The translations under genes and the position numbers were made by a program. The notes under the pieces are model-generated. The model was not told the origin of the DNA. It was given only the letters and a program-made list of their open reading frames with translations, and did not search any database. A stretch of DNA of 64,000 bases from Cycas panzhihuaensis (lineage: Eukaryota > Cycadophyta), in NCBI GenBank assembly GCA_023213395.1, contig CM041465.1, positions 12,214,001-12,278,000 on the forward strand. The letters run 5' to 3'. This document shows, one piece after another, positions 24,650 to 36,300 of the stretch (within the stretch, counting starts at the first letter, position 1; every line of letters starts with the position of its first letter).

Positions 24650-25240
24650 TGTCAAGGTTAAATATTTTGGCTTGGGTATCTATTTTGTCCTTTTTTTCAT
24701 CAAAACATAGCTCTTAGAATAGTGCATGTGGTGGTATAATTGGTGTTACCAATTACCACTATTTTGGCAAAATGTTTGGGCCAACAAGAGATTATTTAGA
24801 GGTATAAAATGACATTTTATTATTTTTTATCACTTTTTTAATACCTTGTAGTCATTAAATGTCTTAGTTAGGAGACTAGTTTTATTTTACTAATGTTACT
24901 ATGGGGCCCATGACATGTTTAGCTATTGATAGGTTAATTTTTTATGTGATTTCAAAATTTTACTAAAAATTAAAATAAATAGAATTGGGAGTTTTTTCAT
25001 TCCAAGTTAGTTTCCTAATTTTATGGAATGGTAGTTAGGATATTTGCATAACTAGAACCCATAAATTTATATACTTATGTATTATAAAAACAATCAATTT
25101 TTAGTTTTTGGTGTTTTTAGAATGGAAGGATAGAATATTGCAAAAGAAATAGTCTTGTGTGGAAAGTTGGGTTCTACTTTCTTTGAGATATATTAGTCTA
25201 TTTACATGCTTGTATTACTAAACAAATAACCATCCCATCA
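24650..25240 (+). repeat. 3' LTR of ancient gypsy element
   Basis: Starts TGTCAAGG after a purine-rich tract (TTTAGAGGGGTAACT) and ends CCCATCA. Alignable to 18358-18942 with heavy divergence, so the insertion is old. Confidence 0.78.
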
Positions 25241-26405
25241 CTTTTTTAATTGAATATTATCATATTTAATAACTTAATGTTTTTACAATATTATAAGGTC
25301 ACAAAATTTTAAAATTTATATAATTGATAGTTTTGATATTTTTGGTGTATTGGCAATTGAAATATTCATATACTATGATATGATACAAATCCTAAACTTT
25401 ATTTTTCAATTTCTAAATAGTTCTAATTTTCTCTCTTTAGTACCATCATGTTTTACTACTTAAATGTCTCCATAGAAAATTTCCCCTAATAGTATAAGAG
25501 GATATCCCAATTTCTTAGAAATACTAGTACTTTGTTTCAAAGATCACCCTACAAATGCACTAATTATAATGTAGGATTTCCAATCCTAAAAATTAATGAT
25601 AGCATATAAATATCTAAAAAATTTATTTATTCAACTACATTAGGTTATTTATCATGTAATTATTTATAAATGCTTTATTTAATTTATAAATAGTCACCTT
25701 TATCTTAGGGATAGTTTATTCTCTCTCTTATTAGTTTCCTTATATATTTATGTTTCTTGATTATATACTTATCATATAAGACATCCTAAAGATCAAGATA
25801 AATATTAGGATACTATCCTTCCTTTCTCATAATCAATGAATCTATCTTGTTTAATAATTAACCATGCCTTTTCTAAGTGGCTCAACTTGAGAAGGAATGA
25901 TTTTAGATTAACTGCTAAGGTCTTAGAAATAAACATGCTTTCTTAGTTATTAGAATTTCTTACATATATTAAAAAAATGAAAGAAAGAGGGAGGAGGGAA
26001 ACAACTACTATTCCCTTTCTTTTATACCTACTCATACTCTTTATCATTTGTTTTATAGACATATAAATCCACCACTTTAAACATTCCCTTAGTGCTAATC
26101 TTAGTACTACAAAATGCATTCACCTTAGCCTATTTAAAATCATTCTCTTGCTTGGTCTTTAAGACCTAAATATCCTCAATAACCCCCATTCCATGCACAC
26201 AAATTACTTGAAAATTAGATGTTAAAACTTAAATATATTGAAGTTCTATACTTAGTGTTGAATTCCATTATACCCAACTTGTGACTTAAACTTTAAAAAA
26301 GGGAAATGATTCCCTTTATTTAGGGAAGAGGGTTGTGAGGTTAATTATTTCTAATTATAAACCTCATTTAACATAAGCATGACCTTACTTTAATACATTT
26401 ATAGG
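25241..26405. other. AT-rich DNA, no gene recognised
   Basis: I could not support any domain, RNA gene or element boundary. It is the left flank of the LINE insertion. Confidence 0.4.
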
Positions 26406-26699
26406 TACATCAAATGTTCTTTTTTTTTTTTTTTTATAAGGTTTAATTGAGGGGGTTTTGGAGGGGATCCTAACCCCTTACATTAACTACTACACAAGCC
26501 TCAAGAAACTGTCATGACAAGCCCACGACCTAACTGTAACCCACCAAGAATCACCTGCTAACCCACCCATGCCATTGATAAGCCTAATGGCTAGTTAAAG
26601 TGTCCTATCATGTACGGGCCTAACACTTGTCTAAAGTCAAACCCTCCATATCCTTCCTAACTAGAGCCAAAATCCCCTTAGGGATCTTATCTTTCCAAA

Positions 26700-27130
26700 A
26701 GTCATACCTTTTAGCTTGGACCCCCCAATTTGCCAACCTATCGTTAACCCCATTCCTCTCTCTCGTATGTATGAACCATCTCGACTTCAACTCTCCTCTT
26801 GAGGATCTCCTTTACATCATTTATTCTGTTTCTATACCTCCAATCTAGGTTATCCTTCCTTAATTAACTTAATTATATTTAGAAAACCCCCTTCGAGAAT
26901 TACCCTATCGTAGCCCTCTTGAGATATCATTTCCACAGCTTTACACATAGCTTCCATCTCAGCTCAATGGTTGGATTGAAGGCTATAATAGTCCGCAAAT
27001 GCCTAAATTACCTTCCCTTCCATATTCCTGCATACTCTACCCTCCTAACTTCTCTTAGGTTTCCTTTTGCAGCTCCATCAAAGTTTATTTTCACCTAACC
27101 AATAGGCAGGGGTATCCACTTATACCTCTT
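26700..27130 (-). pseudogene. LINE RNase H domain
   Basis: Minus-strand text reads VKINFDGAAKGN near 27100, then AEMEAMCKAVE near 26955 and VILEGGF near 26895. This is the plant L1 RNase H (RVT_3 type: KLNFDGASKGNPG ... AEWWAL ... VEGDS). The first Asp and the Glu remain, while the third acidic motif is altered (EGG in place of EGD/ESD). Confidence 0.72.
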
Positions 27131-27419
27131 TATTGATTTCAGTTTAACCTTAATGCTAAACCCCCATTTCTCTAAAGTCCTCATATCCTTAAGGTTAATT
27201 TAGATTTTCTCATCTTCCTTCAGGGTCTCTTTAATAGGCACCAGAATTATCCCAAATAACTTAGGTTCATCCAGATGCATATCTTGGAAGATTCTTCTAT
27301 TTCTTTCTTTTTAGAGATTCCACATCATCATTGGAATAGATTTAGACCAAATTGAGTTCTGGGCTCTACACCTAAAAGGGCATGCCCAAGAGGAAGCCAA
27401 ATCCCACACCATTTTAGGA

Positions 27420-27720
27420 AGGACTCAATCAACCCCAAGAGTAGAAAATAATAACTTCTATAACTCCCTAGAGTATCTACAATGGAGTATAATATGATCC
27501 CAAGACTCCTCCTCCCTGCACAATATGCATCTGCTTACTAAAGTGAAACCTCTTTTCTTCAGGTTATCAATTGTTAGTATTTTGTTTCTAAGGCATAGCC
27601 ACCAAAAGATAGTTATCTTGGGAATTAATCCCAAGTTCCAAACTCTACCAAGCACTTTATTGCCAATGAGGCCCCTATCTGAAAGTAGTGCTGTAACCTG
27701 CCTTCACCGAATAGCTCCTG
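27420..27720 (-). pseudogene. LINE zf-RVT (reverse-transcriptase zinc-binding) domain
   Basis: Frame 27655-27458 reads VWNLGLIPKITIFWWLCLRN, then NLKKRGF and SRCILCREEESWDHIILHC. The C-x2-C ... H-x4-H-C spacing and 'PKITIFWWL' are typical of plant LINE zf-RVT domains (Pfam PF13966). It is open over 65 codons but isolated by stops. Confidence 0.85.
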
Positions 27721-27729
27721 AAGGGGCCC

Positions 27730-28401
27730 TAGGCCAAACCAACATATCATCCTTGGGGAATTTTAGGATATAGTTTTTTGTGAGCTCAGATTTTAATGTG
27801 GAAATTTGATCCCTTCCCACAAATTCATTAGGGAGGTCCTAAAAAATTCTCCAAATCTTTACCCCTCCATGAGTTACCTAATAATCTTTAACCTTCCAAC
27901 TGTAATACCTCTCATGGATATTTTGGAGAGTACTTAATGGTCTCTCCTTCAATGGTGGTCTTCCACACCAAACATCCTCCCAAGTTTCAATTTTTTCACC
28001 ATTCCCTAAACTCCACTTGGCCCCTACGACAAGCATCTTCCTCACTCTTGTGAGACTTCTCCAAATCTTGGAGCTAACTTTCCCAGAAAGATCATTTGTC
28101 AGGTACTTCCTATGTCAAAGGTATTTCTGAGTGATAATTCTACACTAGAATTTGGTCTCCCTCTTTGTAAGACACCAACCAAGATTCACCACTAGAGCCT
28201 TGTTAAAACAGGATATATCTTTTACATGAGGCCACCAGCCCTACTTGGGGAGGCATACTTTTTCCCATGCAACCAAGTGGATCCTATCTCTGTCCTCGGT
28301 TCCTGACCACAAGAACCTTTTCTGGATAGATTCCAAGGCACTAATAAGAGCACCCAGGCTCATTAAACAACTCCTTAAAATAATCCATGGCCAGCTCCTT
28401 T
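27730..28401 (-). pseudogene. LINE reverse transcriptase C-terminal part
   Basis: The minus strand reads ALESIQKRFLWSGTEDRD, RIHLVAWEKVCLPK and FNKALVVNLGWCL, the conserved segment after the RT thumb. Upstream (towards 28401) it runs directly into AMDYFKELFNEPG, which belongs before the RT fingers. The palm with YADD is therefore missing at about 28350. The copia LTR begins at 28402. Confidence 0.75.
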
Positions 28402-28697
28402 TGAAAAGGGTTAATGACATAAGGTCATTACATTAGTTGATTATTTTGAAAAGGGTCTTAAGTGAACTTTAAATTAGATCACTTAAGTGAAATGCACTTT
28501 CATGTGCATTATGTGTAATTTCATTTCACCTAACTCAAATGCTCCCTCTCTCAATATAAAAGTAAAGCTCAATGGAGGAGATTCATTCTTTACCTCCCCA
28601 TTTTGTGAGAGCTACTTTCTTTCTCTCAAGTCTCTCTTGCTCCCATGTTTGCCTTTGTGTTTAGTGCATGGAGATGAAGGATAGATCAACTCTTTCA
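28402..28697 (+). repeat. 5' LTR of copia element, 296 bp
   Basis: Starts TGAAAAGGG and ends TTTCA. Nearly identical to 35644-35938. A TATA-like CAATATAAAAGT is visible near 28552 and could be the core promoter. An internal palindromic pair (TTAAGTGAA...TCACTTAAG) lies near 28450-28490. Confidence 0.95.
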
Positions 28698-28699
28698 TG

Positions 28700-28711
28700 T
28701 GGTATCAGAGC
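28700..28711 (+). promoter_or_regulatory. Primer-binding site for initiator tRNA-Met
   Basis: TGGTATCAGAGC, two bases after the 5' LTR. Canonical and unmutated. Confidence 0.95.
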
Positions 28712-30692
28712 TTGCTTCCTTCATATTCCCCACTTGCACTTGCAATGGAGCCATCACTTCCTTCTCCCTCACAATCCATGTGGTGAAGGAGATTGTGAAA
28801 GTGAATTTAGAAATATTTTCAAGTTATTATGATAGCATATTTTGTATTATTTGCTTTTCCTTTCTCTTTTGCAGGTTTGGAAGCATAATACAAGGAGTTG
28901 TAAGGCCCAAGGATTCCAATCCTTTGCTGGCCATTCATGCTATCTCATTCTTCTTTTTCTTTTCCCTTTTTTGTCCATTTAACAAGGGGAAATGTCACAA
29001 ATTTTTCCAGCATTTAGAAGAATGATTGTAAGGGGAGTTTTTACCCATTTTTTTAAAAAGAATTTTGAGCCATTGAAAATATATATCATTGTATGCTCTC
29101 ACCTTGCCCATATTGGGATCCTGGTGATCAAAAAATGATGGAAATTTCATATGGTATCATGTGTTAATGAGATATTAGTAAGCTGAAATTTCTGCAGAAA
29201 TACAATTTAATTACTAAACTTCACATGTCTGTAAAATCTTCTACAGAGATCCAATTGAAGTGATTCCAATTGTCAAAGATGGGGCTCTGAGTCTACTTTC
29301 TAGTGCAAAACTTGGCACCTAATTTGGATGTCGTATGAGGAAGTTATTGCTGTTTTAGTGAACAACAGTTATTTTTAGTAAGAATTCTGGAAAAATATAA
29401 TTTCCTAACTTTTCGGGGCTGTCAAAAACTTTCCAGAACTCATTTGGACCTAATTCCACTTCCTGAAGATGAAACTCTGAGTCTAGTTTACAGCACAAAA
29501 ACTGCCCTCCATTTCGACATTGTGGGAGAAAGTTATTGCAGATTTAGTGAGGAGTACTTTTTTTGTATTAACAAAAAAAAAAAAAAGTGAAGAAAATTTC
29601 TTCCTTTTTATAAGGCTTAAAAGCCCATTGTAAAAGTGAGAAAAACACCGGATCGTAGAAATATCCGTGTCCTCACTCACTTATTATCATTGCATTTCAG
29701 CACTCTAAAATCACTCAAAGCAAGCACACAAAGACACTTGAAGCAAGCACTCGAAAAGCACTCCAAGCAAGCATTATTTTCAGTTAAATGTACGTTTGAT
29801 GCAATTCGATAATCTTTTCACTCTTCCTAAAAGGAACGCATCACGTACGTTATTTTCTGCCATCTTGTACCTGTTCACACACTTGCCAAGGTTGAGATAC
29901 CTTGGTTGGCAGAATGCCGTGCCATAAAGGAGGTGTGGGTTTCAAGTTGGGACGCGACTAAACCTAATATTGGTGAGGTTTGGTTAGCCATACCATCGTG
30001 CCTAAATCAGGGATCATCCTGATAACCAACCAGGAAAACTGAAACTTTAATACAAGATTAAAATATACCCAATCCAATATCCATCATAGCCATGGGTATG
30101 CATGTACCACTATTTAGAGGAGGTATATAGCTGCTCATTGGTGAACTGGGTGAGGATTGGGAGTACCTGGGTTCTGTTGTGACTTGGATTTTATCACCAA
30201 GCACGATTATGTATCGGGTGAAGGCCAAATTAATTCTACTAGAAGCCTAGGCATCCCTTCAACAACCTCAACTACACGTTGGAAACAAGTTAGAGGTTAT
30301 TGGGTTGATTACGCATCCTACATTCGAGTTTCAAGTTGTGTAAACCCAATGATGTCAACTTCTACATTGGCCTACAATCTTGTATATTGATCACTTACTT
30401 ATTTGTAAAAAGTGATCCATAGTGTAATCACAATCATAGTGCTTCTCATATTCCTCGTCAAGGTCAGTTAATATTTTCCACAAGTGTTAGTGGCCAATTT
30501 TTATCATAGTGCTTCTCATATTCCTCGTCACACAGTTAATATTTGTCACAAGTGTTGGTGACTTTTCTCTAAGTTGCTCCCTTCATCTTTGAGTAACCAT
30601 TCTCACTTCTTCTTCCTTCTTCTACACTACTTCATTACATTTCCCATTTGTAAATAGTGATCGGTCATTTATTACCATCACTTTTATAGTCC
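28712..30692 (+). other. Long leader of copia element with internal duplications
   Basis: About 2 kb without a convincing frame, unusually long for a copia leader. It contains a diverged duplication of about 190 bp (29210-29400 against 29400-29585; shared CTCTGAGTCTA and AAGTTATTGC) and a tandem duplication of about 68 bp (30434-30500 against 30502-30567; CATAGTGCTTCTCATATTCC). It may carry packaging signals, but that is a guess. Confidence 0.6.
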
Positions 30693-31640
30693 TTGTTCAT
30701 TTCTTCCCTTCTAAAAGACACAATGTCTTCAGCTCAAGCAAAATGTGAACCGCATTCTAAAAGGAAAGAAAATTGGGACATGTGGTTCACTGGCGTCAGA
30801 AATGTTGCAGAGTATGAAGGTCTATGGAGAGATCACTTACAACCTACACCACCTATTGCAGTTACATTACCACAATCGCTTCAAAGGAGGTGCTCCAACC
30901 GCCCCACTAAAGTCAAGCTAAACGCCAATGGGAACTTCATGATGATAAAATCCGTGCGTGGATATCGCTTATCACCGATTATTCCTGCATAATCTCATTG
31001 ATGAAGCCGTACATGATACAAAGATGGAAAGTTCTTGAAGTACTTAAGAAGAACTTTGACACTAAATCGTACTTAGAATTTGTTCACTTAGTGTTGAAGA
31101 TGAACAAATTGAAAATGCGAAAGGACATGCAAGTGAGACGATCAATCTCCTTCGTCCAATCAAGCAAGCCATTGATAAAGATTTTAAAACTCAATGCATT
31201 ACATGGGCTTTCTTGATTCACCATGTCTCCATATCCTAGATTATAAAAATCTATTGGGAGTCTTCAATCCAAAGGAACTTTAAAGACCCTAAACTTTGAG
31301 GATCTTGGCGATAAGTTCATTGAATTTGATAAGACCTTTGATACCAACTTTGCCACTACATCGATCCAATTGATCGCTTTTGAAGTGGAAGAAGATCTTT
31401 GTTACACCAAAAATCAAGGTCAATACTCTCGTGAGGTGGTAATTCGTGGAAGAGGAAGAGGTAGTCAACAAGGACAACGTCCTCTTAGTCAATAGGCTCC
31501 TCAATTCCAACAAAACAGTCTCAAGGCCAAGGGCAAAATAATCAACCTGGACCTAGGTCTAGTAATCAAAGACAATCCACCAAATTTAATACTTGACCGG
31601 AAATCAAACAATCGTGGTGCCAAAGGTGTAATAGAAGAGG
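30693..31640 (+). pseudogene. Gag of copia element (frameshifted)
   Basis: An ATG at 30693 gives 99 codons; the copia-like start may be the internal MSSAQAKCEPHSKRK at 30723. The next frame (30998-31216) reads QRWKVLEVLKKNFDTKSYLE and VHLVLKMNKLKM, part of the UBN2-type Gag core. A nucleocapsid knuckle at about 31606-31650 reads WCQRCNRRGHYAKIA, that is C-x2-C-x4-H with the last Cys lost. At least two frameshifts. Confidence 0.7.
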
Positions 31641-31879
31641 ACATTATGCCAAAATTGCGTAATCGCCACCAACAAACTACCAAGTTATCAACAGCGCCAT
31701 GGTGCACATAATGTTGATAATACTTCTTTTGAAGATGCTTTTGGTGGAACGCAATTTGCTCATGCACACCTTCAAAGAATTGGGACCACTTCATCAAATG
31801 TTGTTGATAGATCCACTAAGTATATTGAGGCTCATTGTGGCTATGCTTATTCACTTTTTCCTTCACCACTTGGAGTTGC

Positions 31880-32030
31880 AAATAGTGCTACCTTAAATAC
31901 TTCATCGTGGATCATGGATACTGGAGCAACACAACACATGACTTGTCATCGCTAGTTCCTTCAAGATTTTGACTTTGAAGTTCGTGGTGTTGTACACATG
32001 GCTGACAAATCATCTCAGCTAGTCGAAGGA
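31880..32030 (+). pseudogene. Copia aspartic protease
   Basis: Reads SSWIMDTGATQHMTC at about 31902-31947, the copia protease active site (DTGA), followed after a stop by DFEVRGVVHMADKS. The catalytic Asp is intact. Confidence 0.8.
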
Positions 32031-32269
32031 CTTGGAACAGTTTGCTGAAACTCCTGTGCCTTCCAGTTTACACTTGTTGATGTTTTATATATTCCTCGCC
32101 TCAAGTAATCGCTCTCCCCGCCCACCCTTGTCTCTCGTGGATTTGATCCGAGTGTATCGCAAACAATCAAACTCTCTCGTGTCATTCACCCTCCTTCAAA
32201 TGCCGTGGTTATGACCGTAATTCTTGATGGCAAACTTTTTCGCCTAACCGGCTCACCATCCTCTCAAGC

Positions 32270-33260
32270 CAACTATGTTGATGATGAATTTGTTTTACCA
32301 CAACCCCGACTCCTCAAAGTTGTCCCAAGCGGCTCTATGGCATGCTCGTATGGGCCATATCAAAATTGATCGCTTAAGAGAACTACAAGACACTCTTCTG
32401 GTTTGCCTAAGTTCCTCCAAGCCCTTTAAATGTGAAGCATGTATTATTGCTAAATCTCAAAGACAACCCTTTCCTCGTAGTCGTTGGAAATCTACCCAAC
32501 CTTTACAAATTGTACACTCGGATATATGCGTCCTATGCCCATCCCTTCTATCAAACAGAAGTGGTACTATATTACTTTCATTGATGATTTTACCAAGAAA
32601 GTATGGGTTGCTTTTCTTGCAAAGAAAGATGAAGTTTTTCTATGTTTCAAGCTTTCAAGGCCGTGGAAAATGAATCGATTCAAGATCAAAATACTCGTGG
32701 ATCGACAATGGTGGCAAGTACACATCCAATGAGTTTGAATCGTACCTACGTCAACGTGGAATCAAACATTAGACCACTTGCGGTACACCCCAAAATGGAG
32801 TTGCCGAGCGTATGAACAGGACCATCATGAATATGGCTCGTGCTATGCTGGTATATAAGAATGTCCCTATCTATCTTTGGGCTGAGGCTATCTAGACTGC
32901 TATGTATTGCATCAACACTGTTAGTCCCTCCAAGCTCGGCCCCTCTCCACATGAAATGTGGTATGGACAAACCCCCTCTATCTTGCACTTCAGAATTTTT
33001 GGCTCTACTTGTTATGCTCATATTTTGCAGGAACATAGAAATAAGCTCCAAGATAGAGCCATCAAAGGCATCTTTGTCGGATACCCTATGGACAAAAAGG
33101 GATACAAGGTTTTTATACCTTCAAAGTGTAAAATCATCATCACTAGAGATGTTATCTTTGTAGAGACTGAAGATCAATTACTCAGACTTGACTCAAGATG
33201 CCTTCATACCAATTTAATGATGCTACCGAATTTGATGTCCAGTTCCAAAATTTAGGGGAG
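32270..33260 (+). pseudogene. Copia GAG-pre-integrase and integrase
   Basis: Zinc-binding part at 32335-32510: WHARMGHIKIDRLRE then KCEACIIAKSQRQPF (HHCC), with VHSDIC giving the first catalytic Asp. Core: YYITFIDDFTKKVWVAFLAK (32557-32620), WIDNGGKYTSNEFE with the second Asp (about 32713-32745), and TPQNGVAERMNRTIM with the Glu (about 32786-32830). C-terminal part at 32902-33170: EMWYGQTPSILHFRIFGS and IFVGYPMDKKGYKVF. All three catalytic acids are present, but the domain is spread over three frames with stops. Confidence 0.9.
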
Positions 33261-33689
33261 ATCTTTGAACAGATGCTTAAAATCTTGAATCGACAATAGA
33301 GCCTCTGAGGATACAAGTCGTGACTCCAATCCAATGTGTACACATCCAAGACCATCATTTGTGAACAACCAAGTTGACAAAGGCAAAGCCATAGCAGAAG
33401 GATCATCTTCTCCAACATCCGTGGTCGCCCATCTTCTCCAAAGATCGCCAACTTCCTCCGTGCCAAATATTTCACATGATCCTTTTCAGGATCAAAACGA
33501 AGATCAAGAGGTTATGGAAATGAAAACCTCATTCCCAACTCGAGAGTTTCGTGAAGCCTACCAACTACACAAGGACATGCGACTGCATGAGGTAGGCAAA
33601 CGGCACTAGAAGTGCCCATAGAGCAAGGATGCATGAATCACTTTCCGTTGAGCTGGAACCAGCAGAACTGCATCTTGCTCTTAATGAAG

Positions 33690-34430
33690 AGCCCCTAATG
33701 TACTAAGAAGCTGTAAAGCATGCAGCTTGGAGAAATGCCATGAACGAAGAGTATCAATCTCTTATTAAGAACGGTACATGGGAGCTTGTTGATCTACCAC
33801 TCGGAAGAAAGGTAGTTCAAAATAAATGGGTGTTCAAAAACAAGTATAGATCAGATGGCACCCTAGAAAAACATAAGGCGAGGTTGGTAGCAAAAGGATT
33901 CACGCAAAGGGAAGGCATTGACTACATTGAAATCTTTGCTCCTACAACCAAGTGGCCTACAATCAGAACTCTAATAGCCTTGGCTGCTCAATGTGGTTGG
34001 AAAATCCACCAACTCGATGTTAAGACCGCATTTCTCAATGGGGACCTTAAAGAAGAAATTTACATGGCTCAGCCAGAAGGATACGAGATTGACGGGAGCA
34101 TAAAGTTTGTAGGCTCAAAAGTCCTTGTCAGACCTAAAGTAAGCCCCTCATGCTTGGTTTACCAAGTTGTCTCAAAGAATGAGGCAACTTGGATATGAGG
34201 TTTGTGACTATCAAGATATTGATGCAACATTATTCATCAAGCGCCAAAATGATAAAGTCACTTACCTCTTAATCTTTGTGGATGACATGCTCATAACGGG
34301 AATAGTGAATGTAATCACCACGGTGAAGAAGGACCTTGCTAAAACTTTTGAATTGTCTGACCTCGGGTTGATGAAATATTACTTGGGAATTGAAGTAACT
34401 TAAAAGGATGGCAAAATCTTTCTCTCCCAA
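33690..34430 (+). pseudogene. Copia reverse transcriptase
   Basis: 152 codons are open from 33740: MNEEYQSLIKNGTWELVDLP, VQNKWVFKNKYRSDGT, KARLVAKGFTQREGIDY and HQLDVKTAFLNGDLKEEIYM. After a frameshift the second frame (34167-34403) has YLLIFVDDMLITG with the catalytic DD and LSDLGLMKYYLGIEV. The conserved 'ICRLKKSLYGLKQAPRAW' segment is damaged (about 34110-34160). The protein copied element RNA into DNA in the virus-like particle. Confidence 0.92.
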
Positions 34431-35170
34431 GAAAAATAGATCAACGATCTTCTGACAAAGTTTCAGTTGGAAGGTGCTCGACCAGTGGATACACCTATGG
34501 AGCCTAATATTAAGCTCTCAGTTGATGGTGATAATAGGGAGGCAGATGCAACACTCTACAGGCAACTTGTAGGTAGTCTCATCTATACTACCAACACAAG
34601 GCCAGATATTGCACACTCTATCGGCATTCTTGCAAGATTCATGACAAATCCTAAGCAGAATCATTGGCAAGCTACAATACGAGTGTTGAGGTACCTAAAG
34701 ACGACTAGCAAATATGGTCTATTGTATGAACCCAATGCAGAATTTAAAATTTATGCATACATAAACTCGCACTTTGCACGAGATAAAGACACAGGAAGAT
34801 CTACGTGCGGGTATGTAACATTTCTTGGAACAAAGACCAATATCATGGAGATGCAGACGGGAAGATAGTTGCAGACTCAATCTCAAGCCGAGTACATTGC
34901 TATACGAGATAAGCAAGGAGGTGATATGGCTTAGAAAATTGTTGAATACATTAAATGCCACCCAAACAAGTTCTACTAGCTTACATGTAGATAATCAATC
35001 TACAATCCAGATGGATAAAAATCTTATATTTCATGATCGTACCAAACATATAAGTACAAAAGTCCACAGGATTAGAGAACTAGTTCATGATGGCACAATT
35101 CAATTGAGTCTTGCCCCACGCCAGATCAAGTGGCGATATCTTCACCAAACCACATCAAGAGGGTGAAGTT
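34431..35170 (+). pseudogene. Copia RNase H
   Basis: From 34467: PVDTPMEPNIKLSVDGDN, YRQLVGSLIYTTNTRPDIAH, NHWQATIRVLRYLKTTSKYG. The usual 'GYSDADWAGD' is YINSHFARD, so the first Asp is lost. After a frameshift: EVIWLRKLLNTLNATQTSST, LHVDNQSTIQMDKN (Asp present) and FHDRTKHISTKVHRIRELV. It ends just before the 3' leader. Confidence 0.9.
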
Positions 35171-35631
35171 TGAATAGTTCTCAAAGTAACTCACCTTAGG
35201 GCCTCCATCTCCGGTGATTGAAGGAGATGACAATAGGACCATCATACTACTGTCTCATTCGTGAAAACCCCTTGTGGGCGCCAAGGACAAGAGTAAGTCT
35301 GCTCTATCCCATTCGTGAAAACCCCATATGGGCACGAAAGGATAAGGGTTGTATCATTTTGGAAAATCAACTGTGAAAACTCGAAAGGGCATGGGGGATG
35401 ACCAAATGGTATATGGAGACTCAGTAGATTTCAGCTACAAAATTTATTGTACTGATTGGCTATCTGGCTACATTTAAAGAGTCACTGAGCCGTGTTAGTA
35501 GATTAGAAAATTTGTGGGTTTTCTTCCCCATGAGGGTTTCCACAAAAGTATCATACTAGTTTGCTTTGTAAGAGGCTCAAATGAAGACCTCATAGGATAT
35601 AATAAAATAGAATGAAATGACCTTCTACCAT

Positions 35632-35642
35632 TAAGGGGGAGA
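35632..35642 (+). promoter_or_regulatory. Polypurine tract of copia element
   Basis: AAGGGGGAGA immediately before the 3' LTR, the expected plus-strand primer of reverse transcription. Confidence 0.85.
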
Positions 35643-35643
35643 T

Positions 35644-35938
35644 TGAAAAGGGTTAATGACATAAGGTCATTACATTAGTTTATTATTCCTAAAAGGGTCT
35701 TAAGTGAACTTTAAATTAGATCACTTAAGTGAAATGCACTTTCATGTGCATTATGTGTAATTTCATTTCACCTAACTCAAATGCTCCTCTCTCAATATAA
35801 AAGTAAAGCTCAATGGAGGAGATTCATTCTTTACCTCCCGCTTTGTGAGAGCTACTTTCTTTCTCTCAAGTCTCTCTTGCTCCCATGTTTGCCTTTGTGT
35901 TTAGTGCATGGAGATGAAGGATAGATCCACTCTTTTCA
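35644..35938 (+). repeat. 3' LTR of copia element, 295 bp
   Basis: Near-identical to 28402-28697. Ends TTTTCA and is followed by the CCTTT target duplication and then LINE sequence. Confidence 0.95.
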
Positions 35939-36300
35939 CCTTTATCCCTTTTTGATCAATTATTTCCTCACCTTCTTTATTGGTTATCATCTTAATGAAA
36001 TTATAAGATCTATGCTTCAAAGTAGTCATGTGAAAAACTTTTGTATTTATGTCACCTTCTACTAACCATAAGGTTCTAGATTGTTGTCTATAGTTAATTT
36101 CCTCCTTCAATAGGTCTACTCGCTGTTTTTCTTGTCACTCTCTCTCTTCTTGATTTAGGGGGAATGTTCTTCCTTCATCTTGAATTTTTTCCTCAATTCT
36201 CTTGAGGTCTTCCAATATTTAGTTTTTTGTTTTAAATATGTTACGAAAGGCATTCTTATTCCATTCTCTCACTTGAGTCTTTACCCTTTTTAGTTTCTTT
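35939..36300 (-). pseudogene. LINE segment between endonuclease and RT
   Basis: The minus strand reads LLKEEINYRQQSRTLWLVEG, DINTKVFHMTTLKHR and NKEGEEIIDQKG, the conserved linker before plant LINE RT (EEIYWKQKSRxxWLxEGDxNTKFFH). It is cut by the copia insertion at 35943. The text continues across it at 28401. Confidence 0.8.

Larger units (their letters stand above)
18358..25240 (+). mobile_element. Ancient Ty3/gypsy retrotransposon, full length but decayed
   Basis: Plus-strand element of about 6.9 kb with recognisable LTRs (18358-18942 and 24650-25240), a decayed primer site and gag, protease, reverse transcriptase, RNase H and integrase in the usual gypsy order. Almost every domain has stops, most of them TAG or TAA where CAG, CAA or TGG is expected. 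No clear target duplication remains. A minus-strand chromovirus fragment sits between integrase and the 3' LTR. Confidence 0.85.
28402..35938 (+). mobile_element. Ty1/copia retrotransposon, full length, frameshifted
   Basis: 7537-bp element with LTRs of 296 and 295 bp, a perfect 5-bp target duplication CCTTT (28397-28401 and 35939-35943), an intact initiator tRNA-Met primer site, a 2-kb leader, gag, protease, integrase, reverse transcriptase, RNase H and a polypurine tract. The integrase-before-RT order defines Ty1/copia. The LTRs look only a few percent different, the youngest-looking pair in the window. Frameshifts and stops in every domain rule out autonomous movement. Confidence 0.95.

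Noticed and set aside
29040-29700. Possible host exon in the copia leader
   Set aside because: The text is explained by a diverged ~190-bp internal duplication and has no continuous frame or domain.
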